Shown piece after piece: positions 34,681 through 46,696 of a DNA stretch of 64,000 nt; within the stretch, counting starts at the first letter, position 1; every line of letters begins with the position of its first letter. The notes beneath the pieces were generated by a model. That model searched no databases, was not told where the DNA came from, and was given only the letters and a program-made list of their open reading frames with translations. The stretch lies in contig CM053330.1 of NCBI GenBank assembly GCA_028583605.1, positions 24,020,129 to 24,084,128 on the forward strand. The letters run 5' to 3'. This DNA is from Dastarcus helophoroides. Lineage: Eukaryota; Arthropoda; Insecta; Coleoptera; Bothrideridae. The translations under genes and the position numbers were made by a program.

Positions 34681-35185
34681 ACATATGTAGCTATCCTCGG
34701 CTGTCGCTCATAATCCGACACCTCGGTAAACATAGGCACATAGGTGCTGTATTGTCAGGTGGATTGCTAATCTCACCTCTGAAATTGTAGTAGAATTAAA
34801 AATGTGCGATCGGCGATCGAGGATCGAACTCAAAACCTCCACGAGAGAGGTAAACGCCTTAACCATAGAGCTATCGCCGTCACTACTTTCAATTCTACTT
34901 ATTCACTTCACGTATCCTAGTCTCGGTATATCTTGCAACTTTGCCATTCTGAAAATACAGCCGTCCTCGACTGTCGACCATAATGAGATACCTCGGTAAA
35001 CATAAGCACATAGGTGCTATGCCCTAAGATTGAACCCTATTCCCACTTCTGAACTTGTAGTAAATGTGGATCAAAGCCGGGACCTTCACGTGAGAGGTAA
35101 ACTCCTTAACCTAAGAGACATGGCCACCACTTCTTTCAACTCTACTTATTTATTTCACATACCCTACTCTCGGTACTTCTTACAC
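34681..35185 (-). repeat. tRNA-derived SINE-like tandem dimer
   Basis: Two diverged direct units of roughly 250 bp (about 34681-34939 and 34954-35185) share 'acctcggtaaacata', 'cacataggtgct', 'gagaggtaaac' and 'actctcggta' type blocks. On the minus strand each has a tRNA-like head. Unit 1 (34881-34811) has an A-box-like TAGCTCTATGGTTAAGG, an ACCTC/GAGGT anticodon stem and a B-box-like GAGTTCGATCC. Unit 2 (35130-35064) is more decayed. Both lack U33 in the anticodon loop, so these are not functional tRNAs. Confidence 0.6.
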
Positions 35186-35494
35186 ACTTAATTTAGATTT
35201 TTTCCAAACGATCCAACTTTTTTCTTGATATCGTGTTAAAACTCGATAGCTTATATAAATTTTGAGTTCATTCTCAATTTTTCCAGTTTCAAAAGTTGTT
35301 TTTATTTTTTCCTACAATTTCGACTTTAATTTCAAAATTTGTACTCTTTTCTCTTAAGAACCATTTCGGAAAACCGTGGAAGTTACTAATTTAACATTAA
35401 AACATCAATTTGAAAATACAAAATTGACATTGAGTGAAGATCACTCAACGCTTTGAATTATATTTATGTTCGAAAGTAAAAATAATGGACTTAC

Positions 35495-35788
35495 TGGGTG
35501 TCCTTTGGCCGAGGTAGTCCTGCCTTCCAGCTCTCTGGCGTCTTCAGTGTACTCATCCTCCTCGCTTTCGTCGCCGCTGGTCGGTGACTCGATACGTTTG
35601 GTAAACGGCGATTCCGGTTCGGGCGTCGCAGGTAAGCTTTGCAATTGACCCACCGACGGATTTTTATCGCCGTCATTGATCGAATTGACTTCCGCCTTAA
35701 TTGCGATGCTTTCCTCCTTGCTGGATTCGTTCGCCGCTTCGACTTGATCCGATTTACTTGTCGGAGCTTCTTGTCGAGCTTCTTGCTT
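35495..35788 (-). CDS. PDZ scaffold exon 6: disordered acidic linker
   Basis: 294 bp, 98 codons, phase 0 at both ends. Acceptor TGATTACAG at 35789-35797, donor GTAAGT from 35494. It encodes KQEARQEAPTSKS, then a Glu/Ser/Pro-rich stretch with ATPEPESPFTKRIE and SGDESEEDEYTED, ending SAKGHP. No fold is expected; S/T-P and acidic Ser sites suggest phosphorylation (inference). Base composition is much less AT-rich than the surrounding introns, supporting a true exon. It is separated from exon 5 by an intron of only 49 bp. Confidence 0.75.
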
Positions 35789-35837
35789 CTGTAATCACAA
35801 CGTGAGGCGATTGTTTAAAAGTTAATAGAGTACTTAC

Positions 35838-35936
35838 TTTGTCTGTGTTGCACAGGAGCTTAACCGGTGATTTGGAGTTGACGGGGGAGGGATGGGGCGA
35901 CAAGCATTCGCCTGAAAGTGGATTCTCTTGCTCTGT
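35838..35936 (-). CDS. PDZ scaffold exon 5: Ser/Pro-rich linker
   Basis: 99 bp, 33 codons, phase 0. Acceptor CTGTTTTCAG just above 35936, donor GTAAGT from 35837. It encodes TEQENPLSGECLSPHPSP then VNSKSPVKLLCNTDK. Low complexity and Pro/Ser-rich, this is part of the linker between the PDZ domain of exons 2-4 and the acidic motif of exon 7. Confidence 0.7.
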
Positions 35937-35989
35937 CTGAAAACAGAAGAGACAGTTGAATCAAATTTCATCACGAAACTACATAAAAT

Positions 35990-38250
35990 AGTTAATTGCA
36001 GACGGCTAATTCTGTTTTCTTCATTATTTTAATTTAAAAATGTGAATTTTATTCTTCATAATTTAGAAACTGCACGAAGAATGTTATTTTAATACTTGTA
36101 ATGTGCCCGATGGGAAGGAATGACAAAATCTCAAAAACGAAAGCTTTCGTCTCTTATTTTATCTCCTTAGGAGATACATTTCCAAAAACTGTCATAACTG
36201 TTAATAATTTGTAAACAGAAGTCTAAATAGCAATTTCCATATTTCTATCTTCAAAATTGACCAACTTGCATTTAAAATTTCATTCCGTATTTTTCAAAAA
36301 TTTTTCCTCAGAGCTCATATAAGGAGCTGATGTGCAAAATGTTAGAGTTTTAGGCCTACGATTTAGATTGTGCGTTGTCTATCGACAATCGGTGAAAGTT
36401 GGTGTTGCCCCCTTAGGGAACGAGTTTTCAAAAACCCTCATACTAGTGACTTTTATTTATAATCAGGAGACCAAACCCCAATATTTATATTTCTAATTTT
36501 AAAAATGGTGGATTTCAAAACAAATTTAATCTTTTATTTAATTTTCTCAGGGGTTGATTTTTTAAAAATTCATTCTTTATGCTCAAGTCTGTTACATGAA
36601 ACTCATGTGCAAACTTTCATGCTTTTAAATCCATTGATTTATGCTGTGCATTGTCTATCAGTCAGTGTTAGGTTTTTACTAAATAAATTTTACCCCCTTA
36701 GAAGATGAATTATCAAAAGCGCTCGTAGTACTGACTATTATTTCTAAACCTAAACCGCAATTTTGATATTATGAAATGCAAAAGTAACAAACTTACCTTC
36801 AAATTTTATCTTTATATAATAACAATAGCTCCCTTTTGCATGGGCGTATACAGAATATCGTCGAGGGGGGCAGCAATTATTTTGAAAATTCATGGCCAAA
36901 CAAAACCAGAAAATTTTCCGGTCAAGTTATATGGGTATATTTTTAGTGATTTGTACGAACTTGGGGATCGAATTTTCAAATTAAAATCTAAATCTCGAAA
37001 AAGAACGGAATTCTCAGAAAAAGTCCTAAATTGAATTTAAAATAAAACCCGAACCTTGTAAAATATTTCTAAAAATGCTGAAATTTCTGAAGAAAAGTCG
37101 AATTTGGATAGAAAATTTTAAAATATATTTCCTTCAGAGTTTTACCTCGTTTAAATTTTTATATAATCGAACAGATGTTTCTCGAAATATTCTTAAAGTA
37201 TTATTCCCAGAATTATAACATTTTATTAAAATTTAGTTCCAATTTTGAAAAATAAAGGAATTTTGAAAAGAGTCGAAATTTCGAGGAGGTAGAAATTTCC
37301 AGAAACAAAACTTCAAATTTGGAGGTAAATATTGTTCCGAAAATAAAACGAATTTGGAGAAACAAATAGAAATCCACAAGGTGAAATTAAAAAAAATTCA
37401 GAAAAAACCGAACATTAGGAAAAACAAATTTTGAAAAATAACGTCAAAATGGCGAGAAAATGATTGAATTTCTAGAAAATATTCAAATTTTTAAGAAAAG
37501 GAAACAAAAGGTGGAAAAAGTAGAATTCAGAAAAAGGTGTAATTTCGAAAAAACTCGAAATTTTTGAAGATCGAATTTTGTAAAAAAAAAGTCGCAATTT
37601 TTAAAAAAAGCCTAATTAAAAAAAATCGTAATTTGCCAAAAATAATTTGTTTCTAAATTTTTACTTTTTAATTTAAATGTTGTTAACATTAATATTTAAA
37701 TTTCGGTAAGAAATTCAGTTTTTTTCTCTAAACACAAAAATATTTTCTCAACATTGTTGCTTTTTTATTAACATTTCAATCGAATTTAGAGAACATAAAC
37801 GAATTTGGAGGAAGTAGAAATTTAAAAAAGTCAATTTCGAGAAAAAAGTCTATAATTCTAGAAACATAATTTATTTCGAGATAAAAGTCGGAATTTTGAA
37901 AATAAGGTGAATTTCGAAATAGGCAAAACTTGAAATTTTATGAAAGTGTAATTTGAAAAAGTCGAAGTACTTATTTCACCGTAAGGCTTAGTCGACCTTG
38001 GGAACCAGAACGTTTCTTAAAAAGGGGAGGGGGAGGGGTCGATGATGCCTCCAGAGGGAATCGAACCTAGCTCTCTCTACCTATCTCTATTCCTTTTAAG
38101 GAACGATTTTTAAAAAATCTTTTCTTAATGCTCATGTACGTTATATAAGTAACTTATGAGTAAAATTTAGTGCTGCAGGACCTATTGGTGTACTTTAGGC
38201 TGTCTGTATTTAGAATTTTATTAAACAGATTTGTTAAAATTTTGTTGAAA
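35990..38250. repeat. Intronic repeats: diverged tandem units and A-rich fuzzy repeat
   Basis: 36080-36340 and 36440-36720 share the sense of 'ccccttag' then 'ttttcaaaaa', 'gctcat', 'catgtgcaaa' and 'ttgtctatc', as does 38095-38215; these look like old copies of one interspersed repeat, also seen at 49500-49615. 37050-37970 is the fuzzy motif in A-rich orientation (AAGTCGAAATTT-type words). 38030-38090 contains an isolated B-box-like GGTTCGATTCC on the minus strand. Confidence 0.45.
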
Positions 38251-38305
38251 TAAATTGGTTTTCGACAGTTTTATCTACGAAGAAGATTGAAATTTGTAAA
38301 CTTAC

Positions 38306-38431
38306 CCATGGCACCAAGGACTTTACCACGAATGTAACTGGATTTGGGGAATTCCTAATTGCTTCTACGGCTTTTTCGTGACTTGCATGAATTAAATCTA
38401 TACCACTAACTTCTATTATCCTATCACCAGT
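38306..38431 (-). CDS. PDZ scaffold exon 4: C-terminal half of a PDZ domain
   Basis: 126 bp, 42 codons, phase 0; acceptor TTTATTTCAG, donor GTAAGT from 38305. It encodes [27 protein letters not shown] and [12 protein letters not shown]. These are the PDZ beta-D/E strands (GDRIIEVSG), the alpha-B helix with the His that contacts class I ligands ([10 protein letters not shown]) and beta-F. The [11 protein letters not shown] form is close to the ASHEQAVEAIRKA version of MPDZ/INADL. Confidence 0.85.
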
Positions 38432-38709
38432 CTGAAATAAAAAATATTCTAAATAGGTAAAATTTCGGAATTTAAACTAGATACTCAAGTGACACCAAGA
38501 GTTGAATCGTGCCCCAATAAGACTTTACCAATTTAGATTATGGAGTAAGAACTCATGAAAGTCAAGTTGATGACAAAAAATTTAAGTGTTATTGGAACAC
38601 AAATTAATCCTTTAAGCTGCATCAATGTAAGAACTTATAAAATTAGTTTGTTTAGAAATAAGAATCTACGAAATTAATCCTGGAAAGCTGTTGCAGTTTG
38701 TACTCTTAC

Positions 38710-38811
38710 CTTGAATTCGCCAGTTTTTCCGGCAGGACTATTTGGCACCACGTTTTTCACGAAAATCCCCAACAAAGACTCGCCGATTTTTTCCGAAGAA
38801 TGCAAGTCGAC
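38710..38811 (-). CDS. PDZ scaffold exon 3: middle of the PDZ domain
   Basis: 102 bp, 34 codons, phase 0; acceptor GTTACAG above 38811, donor GTAAGAG from 38709. It encodes VDLHSSEKIGESLLGIFVKN then VVPNSPAGKTGEFK: the extended beta-B/beta-C loop, beta-C (LLGIFVKNV) and the conserved SPAGKTG turn. It reads directly into TGDRI of the next exon, completing a canonical PDZ. Confidence 0.85.
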
Positions 38812-38863
38812 CTGTAACGTAAAACAACTGGATGACTTTAAACAACTATTACCAAAAAATTAC

Positions 38864-39032
38864 CTTTCCACCAACTATGCTAATTCCTAAACTAGTATTT
38901 GGTTCCCTGTGCACAGTGACAGTGTGGGCTGGCCCCCAGTGCTTTTCCAGCATATTGTCCACCTGTCGCCCTCTCAGTGATCCGCAGTCGTTTTCTATTG
39001 GTCTTATTACTGTCATTGGTCCTGTCGCTTCA
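38864..39032 (-). CDS. PDZ scaffold exon 2: start of the PDZ domain
   Basis: 169 bp, one base plus 56 codons; acceptor TTTAAATTTCAG above 39032, donor GTAATT from 38863, then a 52-bp intron. It encodes EATGPMTVIRPIENDCGS, a linker GRQVDNMLEKHWGP, and the PDZ start AHTVTVHREPNTSLGISIVGG. SLGIS is the carboxylate-binding GLGF-loop equivalent. The opening single base completes the AA left by exon 1, giving an Asn codon. Confidence 0.85.
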
Positions 39033-39972
39033 CTGAAATTTAAACGACTGTTAATTATTGGGAAAAGTGATTTGGTCGAGAATTGCCCTTTAAGAATACC
39101 GAACAGAAACCTCACACGACCAAATAATAGATAAATATCCTTCACTTACTACTGTACAACAATTTCAGGTGAACTGTTTGTAACTGTAAATAATTGGTTA
39201 TATTGCCTTATTTTTCTCTCTGTGACCATGTACCCGCCACTGCCACTTCGACTGTGACTATCAATTAAAATATCTCGATTTTGAGGGAAACGTTAAAATT
39301 TAGAATTTAAATTCAAATTCAAGTTTTCACCTCGAAATTTTAAATTCAAGAGAGTTTTCGATTAAGTTAGGTTAGATCAGAAATTTCAGATCGTGAGTTT
39401 AAAATTTTGTAACGTAAGCAGTATTTGAGTAATTAAAAGGAAACCATTATCCAAATATTTTTTCGAATTTTTGCTTATCATTAAAAAGATCCGCGAACTC
39501 GAACAATTTTTTAGTGTGATCTTCTCGTAAAGCTCTTGTACATAATTTTTTCCCCTTTAATTCGACTGGTTTGCGTGTTCTGAACGATGATTTTTTTTGT
39601 TGAATTGTTGTCCTTTAAAACACGAAGGTAATTTTGAATTTGGCAATTAATAACTCAGGAAGTAACGATCGTACAGAAAATACGAGTAAAGCTTTGAAAA
39701 CTGCAAATTATTTTATACAAGTCCTAGTTAATGGTTTTTGATGAAAAAAATTTAGTACGCGAGAGTTGATTGAAAAACAGGTAAAAAATTCTGCAATTAA
39801 CGATATGCGCTTAACTTGGCATAACTTTGCAAAAACCCCTGACAATTTTAAGGCCTTATTCATTGGGCTCTGAATGATTGAATTTGTGGTTTTCGCTAAG
39901 AATCAATTTGAGAGTGAATTTGCTACAAATGTCAAATTAGTGTAGTAATAAATATATATTTTTCTCTTTTTT

Positions 39973-40146
39973 TGGTGAAACGGACTGGTCCTTGGTTATT
40001 TTCAAAAATTAAAATACAAACATTGTCCCCTGAAAGCAAGAAAGATTAAAAAACACAACAAACGTTGTTCTAACGTGTTTCGACAGAGCAACGTTTATTG
40101 TGTTTTTTAATCTTTCTTGGTTTCAGGGGACAATGTCTGTATTTCA
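39973..40146. repeat. Repeat family E, head-to-head pair
   Basis: GGTGAAACGGACTGGTCC, CAAGAAAGATTAAAAAAC and GTTGTTCTAACGTGTTTCGA run to about 40087, then the same sequence returns inverted (GAGCAACGTTTATTGTG, AATCTTTCTTGGTTTCAG). The centre where the hammerhead-like core would lie is deleted. Confidence 0.7.
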
Positions 40147-40301
40147 ATATTTTTCTCATTTCTTTCTCAATTAACTAAAATAACTAATCAATTCATCATT
40201 GTTATTGGGAATATGCATGTATGAGGGTATTTCAGCAAAGACTAATGCTACCAACATTTTATTTATTAATCTTAAACAGTAGTATTTCTATTAGGGTTTA
40301 T

Positions 40302-40965
40302 ACAAGGTGATTCACGGTGTACAGAGTATTAGAGGTACATTGGGAACGGATCAACTAATCGGTTTATAAATTTAGTTACTGCAACAACGGCACTATTCTA
40401 TCGAACTAAAATATTTTCAAACAAGAGGTATTGCTAGATGTAAGTAAACTTCTCCAAGTCTTCGTTATCTTATTACAAATTAAATTTTGTGAAACATAAA
40501 AACATTCATGAACTACGCTTTGCTAGCGAACAAAGCAAATGGGGCACATTTATAATCAAATGCTTACAAATCGAAAAACTTAAGTCTTATTTATAAGAAC
40601 ATAATACATTACTGATAACAAATTAAGTAAGGCAGCTTTCTGAATGATCAAAAATAAAAAAAAAATAACTTACGACTATGCAATGCACCCAGTATATTGT
40701 TGTCAAAATCTAGCAAAGGTGAGAAAAACCCTGTCATGTTGCTAAATTGTAACTTAAAGCTCAGCCTTTGGTTATTTTCTTTGCAATGAAATTTTACTTT
40801 GTAAATTTATATTCATTAATAATCTCGTCACTGCTCATTTCTGTTCGTTCGCGCTTGCCGTCGCGTCCACACCTAACGAACTGATCCTGCTCGCATTACT
40901 TGTTCACATTCGTTCGCCAGGTATGGACGCAGCATTACTTGAAGTTTTACACACCGTGAACCTGA
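40302..40965. repeat. Possible MITE, about 660 bp
   Basis: Left TACAAGGTGATTCACGGTGT and right (reverse-complemented) TACATCAGGTTCACGGTGTG form imperfect terminal inverted repeats. Near the right end is a CpG-rich palindromic region with CGTTCGCGC and GTCGCGTCCACACCTA opposite AGGTATGGACGC. No ORF. Confidence 0.5.
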
Positions 40966-42855
40966 TGTAAAAAATCAGAAAATATTGTAGCTCATGACAT
41001 GTGACGTCATATAATGTGTGCATTTCAATTGTAGAAGACTATCACTAGGTAGAAATTTATTTTTTGAGGGCTATGAACTTTGTCGAATTTTTTTAAATTA
41101 TTTTTTAGGGTTATTATCAGTTACCTTAAAGATTTGTACAATAACATATAATGCATATTTCCGATTCCAACAAACATTATTAAAATTGAAAAATGTAGTC
41201 GTATATTAGCCTGACGCTGCAATTGGAAACTACTCGACAATTTATAACGAAACTACGATGTTATGAGGAGGAATTAGCGGCTTACCACCTAATTATATCA
41301 CCTTTAAGAAACAATATACCTGACAAAAACAGTATACAGTTGTTTACATCAGCGATAAAAGGAGTCGAGTTTAACGATACCATTTTATAGTGCGACTGAC
41401 AATTTATCCTATAAAGCAGGAATGAATAGAAGTAAATTCACTCATTGTTCGCCGCATTGTATGCTAATACAATCGTTAAACCACATCCTAGCGGTATCAC
41501 GTGCTCGATTGTCCAAATTTAGAAGTTTCGCGATAAATATGCTAAAATTCCCACATAAAACAATTTTATTGCATCTTACAATGAAGAATTTTGTCAAAAA
41601 TTTCTAAAACTGCGCCTCCTACTAAAAAATCCCATTTTCATACATGCAAAGAAATATAGACTGCTTGTTTCAATTCAAAACGACAAACTGCACGCAAACA
41701 TTTCAGAAAAAACAGAGATTATCTTATTTATAAAAAACTACTGACAATATTCATTAGTTTGTCTACCAATATTTAAGAAAGCGTCTGCTTCTTGTTTTTC
41801 AAGGTTAAACATAATTGGTTACTTCATCATATAAATCGAAGTCACAAGAATAGGGAACAATTTTTCCTTATTCTTGTGAGGAATTAGTCCAGAGAAACTG
41901 CTTAAGTACAAATTAATTAATTCTTACCTTCTGAGCACTCTTGAGGGACAACTGTGGGAAATTTAATTCTAAGTTAGGAACAAGCCGGACTGATAATTTT
42001 TCATATGGCGCGGAATAATTACCTTTAATTTGAACTAGGTTATGAAAATGTCGAAGGGATTGTTAACAGAAACATACTGATCTAATTACCTATCCTATAG
42101 GTTGTAATGAGATTAGGCGCAAAGTTGAAGGGTTTCCTACATACCATGCGGCATATTTCAATGCTAGAATATTGTCCAAATCAAGTTTCTTTAACGAACT
42201 CGTACGCCTGTAATTTTGATTCTTTACATATGAAGCACTTTACACATAAGAGAATCTGATATTTAAATCTCAGAGGCTTGAAAAATGTTAATTTGGTTGG
42301 TGAAATGGTATCTCATGTTGCCAATTACACTCTCTTGAAAACATATTCATAACAGAAATATTCAAAAAAAAAAATAAAAAATGCAACTTTCAACTCGAAT
42401 TTTCGAAAAAAATAAAAATTTCAAAAAACTACAGGGGTTAGGAATAGGGTCAAGTGGAGTAATTGTGAAACCGGGGTAAATGGAAACAGCCTTTTTATTT
42501 TTAAAACATCCTTCTAGAGACTAATGGAAATTATAGGCTGTAATATCTAGTTTAGCTAGTAAAACTTTTAACTTACTAACCAACGGAATAAAAGTGTAAT
42601 GATATTTTATATGAGAAGGTGCAAAAATTTCTAGAAATTAGTGCAGAGGTGCTTCAACATTATTTTAATAAAAATTGTAAGACATAGGTAAAATATTCTT
42701 AATTTACATAATATTAGCCGAAAAATTGCATGACCATTTGAAGTTATAGATGCTCACACATGATATGAGGTAACATTTGTAATTGTCCTGAGATATTCAC
42801 TGACTAGGGGAAATTGGAAACTAAATAATGGGGTAATTGTAAACATTAATTCATT
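40966..42855. other. Intronic AT-rich stretch
   Basis: Apart from short low-complexity runs (42365-42425), nothing recognisable: no exon with paired splice sites, no RNA, no element ends. Confidence 0.45.
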
Positions 42856-43975
42856 TGTTCACTTTATTTGCCTCCAAACGATCCCTCTAACAGACAGCTC
42901 TTCTCTTATCTCTCCGTAACCTTTGATCACCTACAGACAAGTTATCCAAAAGCTGAGGTTGTCTTTCTTGGTGACTTCAACGTACACAACATCCCCTGGT
43001 TAAGGTTTTCTTCCCGAACTGACGACGCGGGAAGGGTGGCAGAGGCTTTCGCCATCACTGTCGCAATTAGTTGGGGAACCCACAAGAATTCCTGATGTAG
43101 ATACCCTTTTCCTTACAAATTCCCCAAATTCGTATAAAATCTGTGACATCACCGCTTGGAAATTCGGATCACAAGCTTGTAGCAGCCTCTCGCTCGCTTC
43201 ATATACCACCTCTTTCCCAGACGCAGTCCCGTAGGGTTTGGCACTTTAACTCTGCCAACTGGGAAGAATTAAGAGACTTCTTTGCATCTTTCCCATGGCA
43301 GGAACTCTGCTTTAATTCGGACAACCCTTCCTTAGTGGCCGAATCCATCACGGAAACTATCCTGATTGGTATGGAATGCTCAATTCCCCACTCTCAAAAG
43401 AAGTCTGCCTCCAGTAAATCTTGGTTCAGTAAAAAATGTGCTCGAGCTGTCTCCTGCAAAAATCGCGCATGTCGTCGTTGGCGAAATAATTCCTCAGTCG
43501 AGACTCGGACCATATTTGTAGATGCACGAAATTCTAGTAAACAGGTTATTGACGAGGCAAAGAGTGATTTCGATCGTACAATGCAGCAGAGGCTTATCAA
43601 CTGTCCGAACGGTTCCAGGTCCTTTTGGGGATTTGCAAATTCGATTGAAAGGAATTTTGCACCTTCAAAGTTTTCACCTTTACTCGATGAAAATATTGCT
43701 ACTACCTCCAAGAAAAAGGCTGACATGTTAGCCTTAATGTTTGCTGAAAATTCCAATCTTGATTCTCGAAACGCAGAACCTCCTATTCTCCCTAAGGTTG
43801 GCACTTCGATGCCTGAAGTTGTTTTCAGACAACGCACAATCAGGAAAATTCTCTTTGAGCTCGATACCTCGAAAGTTTCCGGCCTTGATGGTATTCCCGC
43901 TAATGTTCTTAATGAGTGCGCCCCTAAGCAAATTGTTCAGACTCTCTTACAACAAAGGTGTATTTCCTAACATCT
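42856..43975 (+). pseudogene. LINE endonuclease C-terminal part and linker
   Basis: 42868-43095 encodes AEVVFLGDFNVHNIPWL, the metal-binding strand of the endonuclease. A frameshift near 43070 leads to 43143-43970, where SPLGNSDHKLV holds the catalytic SDH motif, followed by RRVWHFNSANWEELRDFFAS, a basic linker (KNRACRRWRNNSS) and the start of RT (RKILFELDTSKVSGLDGIPA). The SDH motif is intact but the upstream half of the domain is missing, so it is not functional. Confidence 0.8.
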
Positions 43976-44676
43976 AGAAATCTGCTAGAGTGCAGCCTGT
44001 CCCTAAAAAGGGAAAAAGGAATCTGGCTAACAACTAACGCCCTATATCTTTGTTACCCGTTTTATTTAAAGTGATGGAAAAGGTTATCAACATCGAGATT
44101 CTTAAATATTTGAAGGAAAATAGAATCATCTCCGACAGGCAATACGGTTTTAGACAACAACGTTCCACTGGCGATCTGCTGACGTATGTTACTCATATCT
44201 GTAACTCAGCTATGGAAAAACATGGTGAGGCTAGGATTGTGGCAGTGGATATCTCAAAGGCTTTCGACAGAGTCTGGCACCGATCTGTTCTCGCCAAATT
44301 AACATCCTATGGTCTTCCTCTTGGATTCTGTCATTTGATATCCAATTTTCTCGCTGACAGATCTCTTCAGGTCGTTGTCGATGGCATCTCATCCGAGACA
44401 TTTGCAATTAACGCAGGGGTGCCTCAGGGGTCTGGTCTGTCGCCTACTCTATTTCTGTTACACATAAATGATCTCTTAGCTTCAACTTCCAATCCTATAT
44501 ACAGGTACGCAGATGATACTAACCTTGTGTCATCTATTTTCTTCGACAAACCATTATCTATCGCTGCTTCAGATCGACTAAGGGAACAGCAGATACAGAC
44601 GATTAATCGGGATCTCGAGATTATTCTGGCATGGGGCAAGAACAATTTGGTCGACTTCAACGCTTCAAAAATATAG
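43976..44676 (+). pseudogene. LINE reverse transcriptase domain
   Basis: After a frameshift near 43960 the reading gives VQPVPKKGKRNLANN, a stop at 44035, RPISLLPVLFKVMEK, DRQYGFRQQRSTGDLL, VAVDISKAFDRVWH (first catalytic Asp), INAGVPQGSGLSPTLF and the catalytic YADDTNLV. Codons 44050-44676 are open over 208 residues, the best-preserved part. It stops at 44674 (NASKI then TAG). Confidence 0.85.
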
Positions 44677-45427
44677 GCCGCGGTTTTTTCTAAGAAAACA
44701 TCAATGGATAATGCAACAAACATACTAATGGACGGTAAAATCCTTCCGATGGGATCTAATCTATCTATCCTAGGAGTGAATGCGAGCACTAACTTTTCTT
44801 GAGACGATCATGTGCGCTCCATTGCCAAATCCGCCTCTCAGAAGCTAGACTTTTTTTTAGAGCTAAGAAGTACTTCACGTCTCATCAGCTATTAACACTA
44901 TTTAAAGCTCAAGTTATGCCAACACTAGAATACAGTTCTCATGTTTGGAGTTCAGCCCCAAAACACACTTAAGCTCTCTTGGATTCAATTCAAAGAAGAG
45001 CAATTCGCCTAATTGTTGACGAGAGTCTGACCGATTCTCTCGAAACACTTGAGCACAGGCGTATGGTTGGTGACTTGTCTCTTTTCTACAAGTACTATCA
45101 TGGAAGATGCTCGAAGGAACTAATAGGATTGATCCCCCCAAGGGCAAGATTCTTGAGGCGTACCAGATAGTCGGAGACAGCAAATTCCTGTGTGGTCCAG
45201 CTTGACACAGTGAGGACTGTCTACGGAGACTCTTTTTTCTATAGAACTTCCAAGTTAAGGAACTTGTTACCGAAAGGAATTTTCCCCAAAAATTACAACC
45301 TATCCTTGTTTAAGAAGGCGGTTCATCGCTATCTATCCTTGTTTCCGCATCCTACTCAGTGCTTTGAAAGCATAATGGGGATACCCTTTGCGAGTGGATT
45401 AAACTTTAAAAAAATGGGTAATGGGTA
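44677..45427 (+). pseudogene. LINE C-terminal domain
   Basis: Beyond the stop at 44674 and another at 44800, the frame continues with SLETLEHRRMVGDLSLFYKY, CSKELIGLIPPRARFLR and, after a frameshift near 45170, VQLDTVRTVYGDSFFYRTS then YNLSLFKKAVHRYLS. This conserved tail is characteristic of L2/CR1-group elements and is the region found as isolated copies elsewhere in the window. Confidence 0.8.
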
Positions 45428-45664
45428 ATGACAGGTAATGAGACTTTTTTCAAAAGTCAACATTTTCTGAACTATTAAATGACCGTTGAATGTCGGGAAT
45501 AACTCCTACCAATTTCATCTGATGTTTTGCATCCAATGAAATTTGTCCTGTAGATCCTGTAGAATTTTCGAGATCGCCGATTAGACCCTATTCCCCTACC
45601 AAAATATAGACAGCAAAAAAATGATATCTGACTTAACTACCCAAACAGAAGATAATAAGAGACA

Positions 45665-46498
45665 TTCATGAATAAAGGCCGGAAGTGTGGCACTAAAAAA
45701 TTCAAAATTTGCGCCATAAATTGCCAAGTGATATGAAAAAAATTTCAAAAAAAAACTCACAAATTGCACTAAAAATATCATTACTTTTATTCTATTCAAG
45801 ATGATTCTAAAAGTAGTACCATAAATTCAGGATCGTATGTTAAGAGTCCAAAATAAGACTAAAAGTGTATGTAAACATATGTCGTAAAACGCTTCGTTTC
45901 CGAGTTATAGGGTGCGGAAAGTACTTCCTGATTATAGTTTTTTATTAATAGTTGCGGAATGTGTACAGATAATTGTATGAAATTTGGCACAACTCCATAC
46001 TTTTTGGTGCCCTTTCCAAAAATCAAAGAATTAATTAACAGAACTGAACCAGTGGCGGGTATATCCAGAGGAGTGACTTATTTATTTTGTGTGCACTTTT
46101 GTCGCCGTTTAGTAACATTTAAATTAAGCAATACACATTTCCACTTTACGACATAAAGTACTTTTTATTTTAGGCATTTTAAAATCATAGCAATGCTCAA
46201 GTGAACTCTAAACACCACAGAAGTAATACTGATCAAAAAATGCAACAGGGCTCACAAACATGTAATTATAGTTAATTACACTCACTTTCACTTCAGTTCT
46301 AAGGGAATACCCATTCGCAGCTATCAACTATCAATTATCATTAATTCATTGATGGCAAGCAGTGGGGAAATTTATAATGTAAGATATTCCAAATACCCAA
46401 AATTTGCATAAAAATTGCACTAAATGCAAAAATTCCAAAAAATTGCATTTATGGCAAAAAAATTTCAATTGCCACAACTTCCGGGCTCTATTCATGAA
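45665..46498. repeat. Possible foldback J, about 830 bp
   Basis: ATTCATGAATAAAGGCCGGAAGTGTGGCA (45665 on) is the approximate reverse complement of the 'tgccacaacttccgggctctattcatgaat' block ending at 46498, and the match continues inward through 'ccataaattg' / 'catttatgg'. The centre shows no gene; the 65-codon frame at 45959 has no motif. Confidence 0.5.
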
Positions 46499-46696
46499 TA
46501 AAGTTAATTTGAAACAATAAAGGCAATTGCTCCATTGAAAACTTTTATAAATTATAGCACCTCCAAAATGGCTGTTTTCAATTACCCTAATATTTTCGAG
46601 TGTCATTAAAAGCATTTTTTGCAATATATCCCACAAAATTTGCATATCTAACAATATAAAATGACATAAAACTTATAACTAATTGTATCAATCATA

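Larger units (their letters stand above)
42856..45440 (+). mobile_element. L2/CR1-like LINE, 5'-truncated and decayed
   Basis: A plus-strand non-LTR element, antisense to the host gene, inside its 22-kb intron. It starts within the endonuclease (YLPPNDPSN, 42863), runs through RT and C-terminal domain, and ends in a short tandem tail (ATGGGTAATGGGTAATG, 45414-45430) typical of CR1/L2 elements, which lack poly(A). At least two frameshifts and several stops are present. Two more tails of the same family occur at 12204-12940 and 62812-62941. Confidence 0.85.

Noticed and set aside
34811..34881. tRNA gene on the minus strand
   Set aside because: A and B boxes and an anticodon stem are present, but there is no U33, the acceptor stem is poor and the sequence is part of a repeated SINE unit.
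43394..43837. 147-codon minus-strand frame and neighbouring minus frames to 45183
   Set aside because: Antisense shadows of the L2/CR1-like LINE.
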